This document shows positions 37,480 to 48,841 of a DNA stretch of 64,000 nucleotides, piece by piece (within the stretch, counting starts at the first letter, position 1; every line of letters begins with the position of its first letter). The DNA is taken from positions 186,001-250,000 of the forward strand of contig CAVOGV010000038.1 in the NCBI GenBank assembly GCA_963695445.1, written 5' to 3'. This DNA is from Thiohalocapsa sp963695445 (GTDB lineage Bacteria; Pseudomonadota; Gammaproteobacteria; Chromatiales; Chromatiaceae). Position numbers and translations under genes: made by a program. The notes beneath the pieces are model-generated. The model saw only the letters and a list, made by a program, of their open reading frames with translations. It had not been told where the DNA came from and made no database searches.

Positions 37480-38561
37480 GCGGGCACCAACTCTCTGTAC
37501 ACTGCGAGATTGCCCGCGACCATCGTGTCCGGCGAAAACGCCTCGCGTATCAGCGTCCGACCCGCCGCGCCGAGGCGCTGACGCAGTCCCGCATCGGCGA
37601 GCAGTCGGGACAGCGCCTGCGTCGAGCGCGGGCACGTCCCCGGGGGGTACCAACAATCCGTTGACACCGTCATGCACCGCCTCCGGAGATACCACCGGCT
37701 CGACTCGCAACGATCGGCACACCCGCCGCGGATGCCTGCAGCAGCGACACACCGAGCCCCTCCATGGTTGCCGGATGCACCAGCAGGTCCAGACAGGGCA
37801 GCATCTCGGTGAGGTCGTCGCGAAAACCGGCCAGACGCACATGGTCGGCAAGCCCCTCGGCGTCGACGCGTTCCTGCAACAAGCCCGCCAACGGCCCCTT
37901 GCCGAAGAACACCAGCTGCAGGTTCGGATGCTCCGCGATCAGCGCCGGCAGCGCATCGAGCAGAAAGCGGTGCCCCTTGCGCTCGATCAACTGCGCGACC
38001 ACGCCGACCAACAGCACGTCGCCGCTCAGTCCGAGTTGCGCCAGCACCCGACGACGGGCGCAGGGGCGTCGGTAGGCATCCGCCACCACCGCGCTTCGCA
38101 CCACCCGCAGCTTCGCGGCGGGCAGTCCCTCGGCCAGCAGCACCCGGCCGATGGCCTCGGAAATGGCGATGACGCGATCGTGCAGCCGATACTTTGGCCG
38201 CCACCAACCAGCGCGGCTCGGGATTGTCGACGCGGCGGGTATGGATCACCGGCACGCCGGCGCGCCGCGCGGCGATGCCGCCCATGACATCGGCGCCGAT
38301 GCGGCTGTGCAGATGCACCAGGTCCGGCGCGGTCCGCCGGATCAGACGATGCAGGCGACGGCTCATGGCAAAGTCCAGGTCGCCGCCCATGGACATGCCA
38401 TGCACCTCGGCAAACGGCGCCGCGCGCTCGGCCAATTCGCAGCCGCTACGGCAGGCCAGCAGATTCTCGACACCGCGCGCGGCAAGGCCTTCGAGCAGAT
38501 ACAGCACCTGTTGGGCGCCGCCGTAGAGATTGGCACCGCCCTCGACGTGCAGGATTCTCAT
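37476..38561 (-). pseudogene. GT4-family glycosyltransferase, frameshifted
   Basis: The start is MRILHVEGGANLYGGAQQVL, a typical GT4 opening with the Gly-rich acceptor loop. It continues with APDLVHLHSRIGADVMGGIA, then in another frame VIAISEAIGRVLLAEGLP, VGVVAQLIERKGHRFLLDAL and CLDLLVHPATMEGLGVSLLQ. The last part returns to the first frame and ends EAFSPDTMVAGNLAVYRELV. Frame changes lie near 38200, 37690 and 37650. It overlaps its neighbours on both sides by ATGA-type junctions. Wholly intact relatives have about 365 residues, as expected from this span. Confidence 0.8.
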
Positions 38562-39675
38562 GGCGCGACCCCCGGCAGCGCACGCAACGCCTCGAGCACC
38601 TCATCGACGCCGATGTCGCGCATGCAGTGAAAGACGCCGCCGCAGGTGGGACGGCGTCGGCAGGGAGAACAGTCTCGGCGATGATAGAGCACGCGCGCCT
38701 CGGGGCGGGTGGTGTCCAGGTACGGACAGGTGGAGCCGAACAGCAGCAAGGCCGGGCGTCGAAATGCGATGCCCATGTGGCTGAGGCCAGTGTCGACGCC
38801 GATCAACGCCCGGCTACGGTCGATCAGTGCCGCGGCCACGAGCAACGAGGTGCGCCCGGTCAGGTCCACCAGGGCATCGCCGGCATCGGCCGCGATCCGC
38901 GCGGCGGCCGCACGGTCGCCAGGCCCGCCCAGCATCGACCACGGACATGCCGGTCTCGGCGCGAAGGCGCCGAACGAGTTCGACCCAGCGCTCGGCAAAC
39001 CAGTGCTTTTGCGGGCGGGTCGTGAATGGACAAATGACCGCGTAGCCCGCATCGAGCCGTTGCTCGGCAATCAGCGCCTCGGCGGCGACGGCGTCCTCGG
39101 CAGCGTAATGGATGGCCATCGCAAAGCCGTTCAGCGGCAGGCCCAGGGTCTGCGCCAGGTGCAGGTATTCCGAACCGATGCGCGCGCTGTCCTGGGCCTT
39201 TGTCGACCACGCGCGTCATCAGCATCGGACTGCCCTCGCGTGAACCGAGCCCGACCCGTTCGGCAGCGCCCGACAGACGCACCGGCAACGCGCTCTTGAG
39301 CAGCCCTTGCAAGTCAACGGCCAGATCAAAACGACGCGCGCGCAGCTCCGCGATCGCCCCACGCGCCTCGCCCAGCAGCGTCAGCGGACGGCCTGCACGC
39401 CAGTGCTCGCGCCAGCGCCCGAAGGGCCATTCGATGACCTCGTCGAGATCGGGGTGATGACGCAACAGCGGCGCGCACTCGGGCTGCGCCAGCCAGGCGA
39501 TGTGCGCATCCGGCCAGGCCCGGCGAACGGCCGCCACCAGCGGCGATGCGAACACGATGTCGCCGATCGCGCTGAGGCGGACCAGCAGGATGCGCGCCGG
39601 CGACGGCAGGGCCAGCGCGGCGTTGGTTGCACTGGCGTTTGGCGACCGGCGACTGGCGACGCTGACCCGATTCAT
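38558..39675 (-). pseudogene. GT9 heptosyltransferase-like protein, frameshifted
   Basis: An ADP-heptose-type transferase of LPS core synthesis. The N-terminus shows ARILLVRLSAIGDIVFASPL, the GT9 start with the catalytic-type Asp, then RRFDLAVDLQGLLKSALPVR. Later frames give AVICPFTTRPQKHWFAERWV, LGGPGDRAAAARIA, RSRALIGVDTGLSHMGIAFR and the C-terminal cluster CSPCRRRPTCGGVFHC. Frame changes lie near 39205 and 38945. It overlaps genes on both sides by ATGA junctions. The family member (WaaC, WaaF or other) cannot be settled from this broken sequence. Confidence 0.82.
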
Positions 39676-40779
39676 CGGCCGCGACCGGCAATCAGGGTCT
39701 CGAAGAACGCCAGGTAGTGCCTGGATGCAGCCATCACGCCGTAGGGCTCGGCGGCACGCATCAGCGCCGCCGGCTCGGTCGGCGCGAGCAGCAGGCGGTT
39801 GATGGACACCGCGAGCGCGTCGGCATCGCCGACCGGGGTCAGCGGACCCAAGGTGCCCTGGGCGAGCAGGTCACGCACCCCGCCGGGGCAGTCGGTCGCG
39901 GCAACGGGCGTGCCGAGCGCCATGGCCTCCACCAACACGTTCGACAGGCCTTCCCGCCGCGACGACAGCACCAGCGCGCGGGCGCGCGCCAGGTACGGAA
40001 AGGGGTCGTCGACAAAGCCGTGCAGGTCGACGCGCGCGTCGATGCCGAGTTGGCGCGCCAAGCTGGTCAGCGCGTTACGCTCCTTACCCTCGCCGAGCAC
40101 CAACAGGCGCGCGCATCGTTCTGCGCCGGCAAGCGTGCGAAGGCCCGCAGCAGCGTCGCGAAGTCCTTGACCTTGCGCAGCCCGCCCACCGCAACGACCA
40201 CCGGCGGCGCGCCGGGAGCGAGCCACGGATGCGGGCAGGGCATGGCGGCACGCGCCTGCAGATCGTCCGGGCACGATCGGATTGCAGAGCACCCGCAGCG
40301 GCACGTCGGACACGCCAAAATGGCGCCGCAGATCCGCCGCGACCGCCTCGGAAACCGCCGTTATCCCGTCAAGACGACGATAGTCGGCGCGGATGCGCCG
40401 GGTCTCGCGGAACACCCGCCAGGGATTGAAGCGCTTGCCGGCCACGCTGACCGACAGCGGCGTGCCGACGGTGGCCACGACCAAGAGGTCACTGCCGAGG
40501 GACTCACGCGCGGCCAAGGCTGCCCGATCGTCGGCGAGCTTGCCGGTCATGATGAGGTCCGGTCGGGCGGCAGTCAGATAGGCCGCCAATGCCCCCTCAG
40601 CCCCGGTTAGCGGAGTCACACCAACGCCGCTCGGCAAGCCCTGAACATAGGGGTGATCGGGCTTGCCGGCCAGCACGTCGACCGCCACACCCAGCCGCGA
40701 CCAAGCCGGCAGCAAGATTGGTCAGGGTGCGCTCGACGCCGCCGTCGTCGAAGGCTCCGACCATCAACGCGATGCGCAT
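39672..40779 (-). pseudogene. GT4-family glycosyltransferase, frameshifted
   Basis: The start at 40779 reads MRIALMVGAFDDGGVERTLT, with the Gly-Gly-Val acceptor loop of GT4 enzymes. After a frame change near 40710 the rest follows: AARPDLIMTGKLADDRAALA, VATVGTPLSVSVAGKRFN, LDGITAVSEAVAADLRRHFG, a second disturbed part near 40150-40290, and then LLVLGEGKERNALTSLARQL. The donor site is REGLSNVLVEAMALGTPVAA. It resembles the plus-strand genes at 34397 and 44634, so the three may be paralogues. It overlaps the GT9 gene by ATGA. Confidence 0.8.
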
Positions 40780-42170
40780 GCCGTCGCCCCGTGCTGATCG
40801 GCCACGTCGCCCGCGTGCTCCGCGTTGACGACGGCGAACAGCCCGACGCTCAGCGCCGAGCCCGCCAGCAAGGCCCAGAGCGCCACGCCAATCCTGATGC
40901 AAGGCATGAAAATCGAACAGATCCCAGACCGACAAATAGACAATGGACAGCGTCAGGAACGCGCCAGATCCGCGCTCAGCAACTCGCGCACGCCACGCCT
41001 TGCCGATGGACAAGAACAACGACACAAACAGCCCGATCCAAATCACCAGCCCGATCAGCCCCAGTTGCACCAGCAGTTCCAGATAGGTGTTGTGCAGGTG
41101 ATCCAGGACCTCATCGCCGCCCACGCCCAACGCGGGCTCCCCGCTGCTCGCGATCAAGGCATGGCTGGAACCGGGCCCCCAACCCAACACGGGGCGCTCC
41201 AGCCAAAGCGACAACCCAAAGCGTTGCGCGTGCCAGCGCAGGCCGACCGATGACTCGGCGCTGTAGTCGGTGTCCCCCGACAAGATGGCACTGACCGCGT
41301 CTGTTTCCGCGCCCAGTCGGTCGACGATCGACCCCGCGTTCAGCGCCAGCAGACCCGTCAACAGCAAGCCGCCGAGCCAGGGCAGCGCGGGCCCGAAGAC
41401 GCGTCATCCTCCCCTCGGCTGCGCTCACGCCAGGGCCGTCGCCTAACCTTTCGCCAGGCGTTTCGCCTGCAATCTCATCGGACCGCGCGGCAAAGTACCC
41501 GCGCCTGCCCATCCAAAACGGCAACGACGACGGTGCATGCAAGCGCGATCCACGCACCCCGCGACAGCGTCACCACGAAGCCTTGCAACACCAACGCCAC
41601 GGCGACCAACCACAGCAACACCCACCAGCCGCCGAGCCCCCACGCCGAAGCACTCCACCAACGTGCCCGGAGCACGAAGAGGCCGATCAGCGCGATACCG
41701 CTAAACAACGCAAACACGATGGCGGGAAAACCGAAACCGGGTCGAGAGCTGAGGAAGCCGGCCGAGTCCGACAGCAGCAGCGACCAATCGAGTCGCCAAA
41801 GACCACCCAGCAACAGCCCAAACAACGCCAACGCCAGCAATTGGATCAGCCGGCGCTGATCGCCGCGCAGCGCATAGGCGACCGGCACGAAGACGCAAAG
41901 CTGAATCCAGTCGGCGGCGCTCGCCAGGCGACCGCCCAGGTCCGAACCGGGATACTCCGCGAGCGCCGCATTGATGAGCACGTAAACAGCGAACACGAGC
42001 GCAAGCCAAACGCCGCCCGATACGGGCAACCGGCGTCCGGTTGCCAACGCAAGAAAAAATCCAAGCCAGATGAACGCGAGACCGACCGAGACGCCGGCCG
42101 GTGCCAGAAACAGCGACAGCGCGGTCAGATAGAGCCCGAAGCCCTGGACGCGATCAGTCCATGCAGACAA
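40764..42170 (-). pseudogene. O-antigen ligase/polymerase (Wzy/WaaL-type), frameshifted
   Basis: A polytopic inner-membrane protein with at least ten hydrophobic helices. The periplasmic Wzy_C signature is intact: GWGPGSSHALIASSGEPALG followed by DHLHNTYLELLVQLGLIGLV. The first half runs in one frame (FGLYLTALSLFLAPAGVSVG to LSRGAWIALACTVVVAV), and the second half in another after a break near 41400-41490. A further shift near 40870 leads to the end LLAGSALSVGLFAVVNAEHA. The start is unclear: a TTG at 42170 is the earliest plausible one, and no ATG with a ribosome site was seen. It ends inside the next glycosyltransferase gene. Confidence 0.75.
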
Positions 42171-42363
42171 GGTGGATTTTCTCGGATGCCTGTTTTGAAA
42201 GAATGCTGTCGTCAGCACCGTTGCCCGTGAGCACGGAACCGCCGACGCCGAGACGCGACGGCGGTCGACGCCATCAAGCGAAAGCGAACGATATGGTAGC
42301 AGAGCCACCGCATCCGGGCGCGGGCTTACCGGAGCGTTGGCCTTACGCATTTAGCACGACTAT

Positions 42364-42441
42364 GTGGGAGCGATTTGCAATCGCGACGGCAACAACAGCA
42401 GACGCCCGCGCGGCCGAATCGCGGCTGCAAGCCACTCCCAC
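42364..42441. repeat. REP doublet (REPIN-like), copy 2
   Basis: A 78-bp element, GTGGGAGCGATTTGCAATCG at one end and GCTGCAAGCCACTCCCAC at the other, same length and design as copy 1 at 21304-21381. The inner spacer also matches (ACAGCAGAYGYCCGCGC). It sits in the 640-bp gene-free gap between the ligase and asnB. Confidence 0.85.
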
Positions 42442-42483
42442 AGACCTGAGACCGTGCAAATATTCGCAAAAGCGTGCGAAAGA

Positions 42484-42615
42484 TGTTTTTCACCACGAAG
42501 GACTCGAAGCACACAAAGAAGAAAACACTTTCATTTCATAGTCGTATCCACCTTCGTGCTCTCGGTTTTCTTCGTGGTTCGCTGTTCTCTTGGTGGTTCG
42601 CTGTTCTCTTGGTTC
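42484..42615. repeat. CACGAA-type intergenic repeat with a 19-bp tandem duplication
   Basis: TTTTTCACCACGAAGGACTC is followed by short CGAAG/CACAAAG units. On the other side CCTTCGTGCTCTCGG and TTCTTCGTGGTTCGC form an inverted partner. The 19-bp unit GTGGTTCGCTGTTCTCTTG is repeated perfectly in tandem at 42574-42592 and 42593-42611. A relative of the first part occurs at 62296-62340. The rest of the gap, 42616-42810, shows nothing I can name. Confidence 0.65.
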
Positions 42616-42810
42616 GCGGACTACTTGCACAGTCTCACCTGCGCGGGCGATCTGAAGGTGGAGTAACGCGACTCGCATGGCGTCGTACCTGGCAGCCATA
42701 CCGTCGAGATGGCAAGATTACGGCCCTCATTCCGTGATCCCTGCGGCTGCCTTCATTCCGATGCGCCTCGCATGGATCGGCTCAGGATCTCAACGCGTCG
42801 GGACGTCTCT

Positions 42811-44641
42811 ATGTGCGGCATCGCTGGATTCATGCTGAAAGACGGACAGCGGCCGGAGCCGGCCCTGCTCGAGGCCATGGCGCGAACCCTCGCCCATCGC
42901 GGCCCGGACGATCACGGCATCCACTGCCGAGGTCCGGTCGGGTTGGCGCAGACGCGGCTTTCGATCATCGGCCTGAGCACTGGTCACCAGCCGATGGTCT
43001 CCGGCGATGGCCGACTGGCCTTGGCAGCCAACGGCGAGGTCTACAACTACATCGAGCTGAACGACGAGCTGCGCCGCGTCGGCCGCCCACCCGCCACCGG
43101 CTCGGACTCGGAATCGATCCTGCTCAGCTACGCCGAGTACGGCGACGGCTTTCTCGAACGTCTGCGCGGCATGTACGCCTTCGCCCTCTACGACGACGCG
43201 CGGCGGCGTCTGCTGCTTGTGCGCGACCGCCTCGGCATCAAGCCGCTGTTCTATGTGCGATTGCCGGATCGGATCGCCTTTGCATCCGAGATCAAGGCGC
43301 TGTTGCCGCTGCTGCCGAATCGGCCAAGCGTGCACGCGCCGGCGTTGCGAGCAGTTTCTGCTGCAACAGTTCAGCAGCGCAGAGGAGACCGTCATCGCGG
43401 GGATTCAGCGCGTACTGCCCGGCGAGATGCTGGTCATCGACGCCGATTTGCGGATACGGCGCCAGCGCTACTGGTCGCCGCTGGATGTGACGCCACGCGC
43501 GGTCTCCGTCGATGAGGCCGCGCAGCAGCTGGACGATCTGCTCGCCATCAGCATGCGCGAGCACATGCGCGCGGACGTCCCGTTTGGGCTGTTTCTCTCC
43601 GGCGGCCTGGACTCCGCGGTGCTCGCCTGCCAGCTACAGGCCCAGGGCGCGGGACGCATCCACAGCTACTCGGTCGGCTATCGCGGCACCGCCATGGCAC
43701 ACGAACTCGACGAGGCGCAACGCGTCGCCGATTGGTTCGGCTTCGAGCACCATGCCCTGGAGCTCGATCTGGATCAGGTCTTTGCACGCATCCCGCACAG
43801 CATCTGGGCCGCCGATGAGCTGATGCGCGACTATGCCTGTCTGCCGACCTCGATCCTGGCCGAGACGGCGGCACGGGACCTCAAGGTGGTGTTCTCCGGC
43901 GAAGGCGGCGATGAGGCGTTCGCCGGCTATCGGCGCTACCGACCGACCGGACTGGAGCGCTGGGGCAAGTCCCTGCTGCACCCCGGCAGCGGTGGCTTTC
44001 GCACCCGCCCGCAGTGGTCCCGTAGCTGGATGCGACGGCTGTTCGGGCCGGCACTGACCAACGCCGACGGACGCGCCCGGCAGCCCTTCATCGATGCCTG
44101 GCAGTCGACACCATCAGGCTGGTCCGACCTTCAGCGCCGCCAATACACGGACCTGGTCACCGCGCTGCCGGACAACCTGCTGGTCAAGACCGATCGCATG
44201 CTGATGGCATTCGGTCTCGAGGGCCGGGTGCCGTTTCTGGATCATCGCCTGGTGGAGTTCGGGCTGTCCCTGCCCGACCAGCTGAAGGTGCGCGGTCGCA
44301 CCGGAAAATGGCTGCTTCGCCAATGGGCAGAACCGCGGCTGCCGCCGGGCCACCTGGACCGCCCGAAGCGCGGTTTCCATGTCCCGGTCGGCGATTGGCT
44401 CACCGGCTCGATCGCCAGTCGCATCGGCGACGCGTTGACACGCAACCACGGCATCCAGGAGTGGTTCCAGGTGGATGCGATCCCCGACCTGGTCCGTGCA
44501 CGCCAGGCGCAGCGCGGCGGCGGCAGGGAACTGTTCGGGCTGATGCAATTTGCGATCTGGCACCGGATGTTCATCGAGCAACCGGGGCAAGCCCCGCTGC
44601 CCGAGGAAGACCCGCTGAACTGGATCGCATCCGATGCCTGA
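42811..44641 (+). pseudogene. asnB: asparagine synthase (glutamine-hydrolysing), one frameshift
   Basis: An AsnB-type amidotransferase of about 610 residues. The start MCGIAGFMLKDGQRPEP exposes catalytic Cys2. The glutaminase domain holds LAHRGPDDHG and AANGEVYNYIEL. The synthetase domain holds LFLSGGLDSAVLA (PPi loop), FSGEGGDEAFAGYRRYR and LEGRVPFLDHRLVEF. One base is missing near 43348, between HAPALR and EQFLLQQFSSAEE. In surface-glycan loci such enzymes often amidate sugars or peptides rather than make free asparagine; that is inference. Its end overlaps the next glycosyltransferase by 8 bp. Confidence 0.88.
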
Positions 44642-45858
44642 GCTGCCAAGGACGGCCCCACAACGCATCGCGTTCTTCCTGTCCACCTCCGGCCACAGCG
44701 GTGTCGATCGGGTGGCCAAGCATCTGCTCCCGGCGCTGGCTCGGCGCGGCTATGCGGTCGATCTGCTCAAGGTGCGCCGACACGGACCGGAGCTCGAGCG
44801 ACACCGATCCGCGCATCCGCATCCTCGACCTCGGCCATCGCCAGACCTACGCCTGCCTGCCCAATCTGATTCGCTATCTGCGCCGCGAGCGGCCCGCGGT
44901 GATGCTGTCCGACAAGGATCGCGTCAACCGCACCGCGCTGTTGGCGCGCGGCCTCGCCGAGGGTCGACACCCGACTGGTGCTGCGCTCGGGCACGACCCT
45001 GTCGCTCGATCTTGCGAGCCGCGGGGTGCTGGAGCGCTGGCTGCAGCGTCTCTCCATTGCGCGCCTGTACCCCTTCGCCGACCAGATCATCGTCCCCAGC
45101 GCCGGCGCCGCGGACGACATGGCCAGCTACACGGGTTTGGCGCGCGAGCTGATCCGCGTGGTGCCTTCGCCGGTGGTGCCAGAATCGCTGTTCGACGCGG
45201 ACGCTACCGCCCCCGCAACATCCCTGGTTCCATGACCCGGACAGCCCGCTGATTCTCGGCGCCGGCGAACTCGGCAGCCGCAAGGACTTCGAGACGCTGC
45301 TGCGGGGCTTTGCCCGTCTGCGCGCCCAGCGTCGCTGCCGGCTGATGATCATCGGTCGCGGCCGCGGCCGGGATCGGCTCCTCGCACTCGCCGGGGAACT
45401 GGGCATCGCCAACGACTTCGAACTCCCCGGCTTCATCGCCGAGCCCTACCCCTATCTGGCCAACGCGGACCTGTTCGCGTTCACGTCGCGCTGGGAGGGC
45501 CTCGGGTTCGTGCTGATCGAGGCCCTCGCGCTTCGGCACCCCCGTCGTCTCGACCGACTGCCCCAGCGGCCCCAACGAGATACTCCAGGGCGGACGCTAC
45601 GGCCGCCTGATTCCGGTGGGAGATGATGCGGCACTCGCCGACGCCATGGCGGCAACGCTGCGGTCGCCACCGCCCGCCGAGCAGCTCAAAGAGGCCGCGC
45701 GACCCTATGCCATCGAGGCCGCGGCCGACGCGTATCTCGTCGGTGATGGGCCTACCGGCCTGGGCCGCGGAAGAGACCCTCAGCGTGAATTGGCCGTGGC
45801 GATTCCGCCCAGGTCCATCGCGTCGATGCAGCGTTCAACGGCGACACAGAGCACCTGA
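44634..45858 (+). pseudogene. GT4-family glycosyltransferase, frameshifted
   Basis: The start is IAFFLSTSGHSGVDRVAKHL, with the Gly-Val acceptor loop. In other frames follow IRILDLGHRQTYACLPNLIR, AVMLSDKDRVNRTALLARGL, LVLRSGTTLSLDLASRGVLE, ILGAGELGSRKDFETLLRGF and LMIIGRGRGRDRLLALAGEL. The donor site is RWEGLGFVLIEALAL, then VSTDCPSGPNEILQGGRYG. At least four frame changes lie between 44795 and 45540. The 3' end is uncertain; the last open frame runs to 45858, over the end of the convergent SGNH gene. It is coupled to asnB by overlap. Confidence 0.75.
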
Positions 45859-46860
45859 TGCCCCTTGGGGCTGTAATGGATGCTGTCCCGGGCCAGGAAC
45901 AGGGATGGGATGTCGCTCTGACGCGCAAAATCGTCGTAGGGATCGCAGTACTGCAGTCCGCGCTGATCCAGCAACCCGCGCACGATCTGACGCGGCTCGC
46001 CGAATTCAGTGGGATGCTGCAGGTCATTCAACTCCGGAAAGAGAATAAAGCCAAACGGAATGTGCGCCTGATCGAGCACCGTTGCCAGCGCATCCAGTTG
46101 ATCGGCAAAAAACTGCCTATTCTCATCGGACCGCCATCCGTTGACCACGGTGCGCATCCATTTGGTGTGGTACTCCTCGCGCTCGTCGGCATTGAGCATG
46201 GCATAGGAGAAGCGATTGTCGAGCTCGTGGATAAAGCGCACCGGCATAGGTACGCTCGATCCGATCTCCAATCCGGCCCAGCCAGTCGGGCGCATGCAGT
46301 CCGCTCTCGTGGCGCCGCATGCGCCTTGCCGGCCCAACCCCCTCCATGGACTCAAAGTCGTTCAAGGTGATGCCGATCAGCACGACATCCGGCTCAGCGC
46401 CGAAAAATTCCTGCTGAGCAAGCGTTAAATAGTGCCCAAAGGTGTAGGAATTGACACCGAGGTTCAAGAGACGCGGCCCCTCTCCCTCTGCATTGCGGCC
46501 AGCGGCGTCGAGACATTCGGTGAACCGGTCCCCCTGACTGACGCCGGCGCCGAACACCACCGAGTCGCCAAGCACCGCCACGCGCTTGCCATCGCCGGCC
46601 GCCGCGGCAAAGTCGCGATCACGAAAGCCCTGCGGATTGATCGCGATCGGAATGTCGTGATAGGCCGTGCCTTTGAAATGACCGGAATAGTCGGGCTGGT
46701 AATGATAGCCCAATTGCGGATGCGGCACGACAAGGCCGGCAGGATAGCCATAACCGCTGACCGGCTGGCTGACTTCCAGCTTATAAAAGACAAGACCCGC
46801 GCCTTCCAGCAACAGAAAGACAAACGCCAACCAGACCAAAACAAGTACGACTCGTCGCAT
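45780..46860 (-). pseudogene. membrane-anchored SGNH/GDSL hydrolase, one frameshift
   Basis: From ATG 46860 there is an N-terminal membrane anchor (VLVLVWLAFVFLLLEGAGLV). An SGNH domain follows: VAVLGDSVVFGAGVSQGDRF (block I, nucleophile Ser), LNLGVNSYTFGHYL (block II/III) and, after a frame change near 46245, DSIHYSPKGHQVL (block V, Asp and His). Such proteins are found next to NodU-type carbamoyltransferases and are expected to act on periplasmic or surface glycans or lipids. It is divergent from the carbamoyltransferase gene with a 121-bp gap. The joined length is about 360 residues. Confidence 0.8.
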
Positions 46861-46981
46861 GACATCATCCGCAAATGGACCTGAGAACTCTCGGGATAAA
46901 GCCGAGCCAGGCCGATGGAACTTCTGTATACTCGCCGCGGTGTCAATGCCGTTCCTGAGCCACCCCGCCCCCGACAACCCG

Positions 46982-48827
46982 ATGCCCGTCCATATCCTCG
47001 GTATCTCCGCATATTACCATGACAGTGCCGCCTGCCTGGTGCGCGACGGCGAGGTCCTGGCCGCCGCGCAGCAGGAGCGCTTCTCGCGCAAGAAACACGA
47101 TGCGGGCTTTCCGGCCGATGCGATCCGCTACTGTCTGGCGGAGGCCGGCATCGCGCTGACGGACTTGGATCATGTGGTCTTCTACGACAAGCCGCTGATC
47201 AAGTTCGAGCGGCTGCTGGAGACCTATCTGGCCTATGCGCCGCGGGGACTGCGCTCGTTCCTGGCGGCGATGCCGGTCTGGCTGAAGGAGAAGCTGCTGC
47301 TGAAGGATCTGCTGAAGCAGGAACTCGCGCGCCCTCGCCGGCATCAAGCAGGCTGAGGCACCAGACTTGCTGTTCACCCAGCATCACCAGTCGCATGCCG
47401 CATCGGCCTTCTTCCCAAGCCCGTTCGAGCGCGCCGCGGTGCTGTGCATGGACGGCGTTGGCGAGTGGGCGACCACGTCGGTCTGGCTCGGCGACGGCAA
47501 CCGACTGACGCCGCAATGGGAGATCCGGTTCCCGCACTCGCTGGGGCTGCTCTACTCGGCCTTTACCTATTTCACCGGCTTTAAGGTCAACTCCGGCGAG
47601 TACAAGCTGATGGGTCTCGCGCCCTATGGTGAACCGAGGTACAAGGACCTGATTCTCGAACACCTGCTGGCGCTGAAACCGGACGGCAGCTTCCGCATGG
47701 ACATGCGCTATTTCAACTACGCCAACGGCCTGACCATGACCAACAAGGCCTTCGACCAGCTGTTCGGCGGCCCACCGCGCAAGCCCGAGTCGCCAGTCAC
47801 GCAGCGCGAGATGGACCTGGCCGCGTCCATTCAGGCGGTCACCGAGGAGGTCGTGCTGCGGCTGGGGCAGACCGTACACCGTGAACTGGGCGTCGACCAG
47901 CTCTGCCTGGCCGGCGGCGTAGCGCTGAACTGTGTCGCCAACGGTCGGTTGCTGCGCGAGGGGCCGTTCTCGGACATCTGGGTTCAGCCAGCGGCCGGCG
48001 ATGCCGGTGGTGCGCTGGGCGCGGCGCTGTCGGTCTGGCACGAATACCTCGGCAAGCCTCGCGCCGGATCGGTCAGCGACCGCATGCGCGGCTCCTATCT
48101 CGGACCCGCCTTCGACAATGATCAGATCGAAGCCTATCTGACCGAAGCCGGGATTCCGTATCAGCGCCTCGATGACGACGCCCTGATGACCCGGCTGGCA
48201 GCACTGCTGGACGACGAGCAGGTGGTCGGCTGGTTCCAGGGCCGCATGGAGTTCGGCCCACGGGCGCTGGGTGGTCGCTCCATCATCGGCGACCCGCGCA
48301 GTCCGAAGATGCAGTCGGTGATGAACCTCAAGATCAAGTATCGGGAGTCCTTCCGGCCGTTCGCGCCGGCCGTGCTCGCGGAGCAGGTCTCCGACTGGTT
48401 CGAGTACGACAGCGCCAGCCCGTACATGCTGATGGTGGCCCCGGTCGCCGAGTCCCGGCGCCTGGCAATGACCGAGGCGCAGCAGCGCCTGTTCGGCATC
48501 GACCGGCTGAACGTGCCGCGCTCTCAGATCCCGGCCATCACGCACGTCGACTATTCGGCACGGCTGCAGACCGTTCACCGGGAGACCAATCCGCGCTTTC
48601 ATCGGTTGATCGAGGCCTTCGCGGCACGCACCGGCTGCCCGCTGCTGGTCAACACCTCGTTCAATGTGCGCGGCGAGCCCATCGTCGGCAGCCCCGAGGA
48701 TGCCTACCGCTGCTTCATGCGCACCGAGATGGACTATCTGGTGCTGGAGAACTGCCTGCTGACCAAGTCCGAGCAGCCGCAGCTGCCACGGGACGATGCC
48801 TGGCAGCAGGAATTCGAACTCGACTGA
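46982..48827 (+). pseudogene. carbamoyltransferase (NodU/CmcH family), one frameshift
   Basis: An O-carbamoyltransferase of about 615 residues that uses carbamoyl phosphate and ATP to carbamoylate a sugar or alcohol. The start HILGISAYYHDSAACLVRDG is the family hallmark. A base is missing near 47333, then come LLFTQHHQSHAASAFFPSPF (metal-binding His), LCMDGVGEWATT, SGEYKLMGLAPYG, LCLAGGVALNCVANGRLL and the C-terminal GRMEFGPRALGGRSI and PLLVNTSFNVRGEPIV. It differs from HypF in lacking acylphosphatase and zinc-finger parts. It leads a run of five tightly spaced genes (SxtJ, DUF5989, PAP2, lipoprotein, GT39). Confidence 0.9.
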
Positions 48828-48841
48828 GAAGCAACCCCAAC

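Noticed and set aside
42811..44641. Exosortase-type asnB linked to a PEP-CTERM system
   Set aside because: No exosortase, PEP-CTERM protein or PrsK/PrsR-type gene is present; only the amidotransferase family is supported.
46927..46932. Promoter of the carbamoyltransferase gene (TATACT)
   Set aside because: The -10 is good, but no acceptable -35 is found at 16-18 bp, so it is not listed as a feature.
46982..48827. HypF hydrogenase maturation protein
   Set aside because: No acylphosphatase or zinc-finger domain and no hydrogenase genes; the start and C-terminus are of the NodU/CmcH type.
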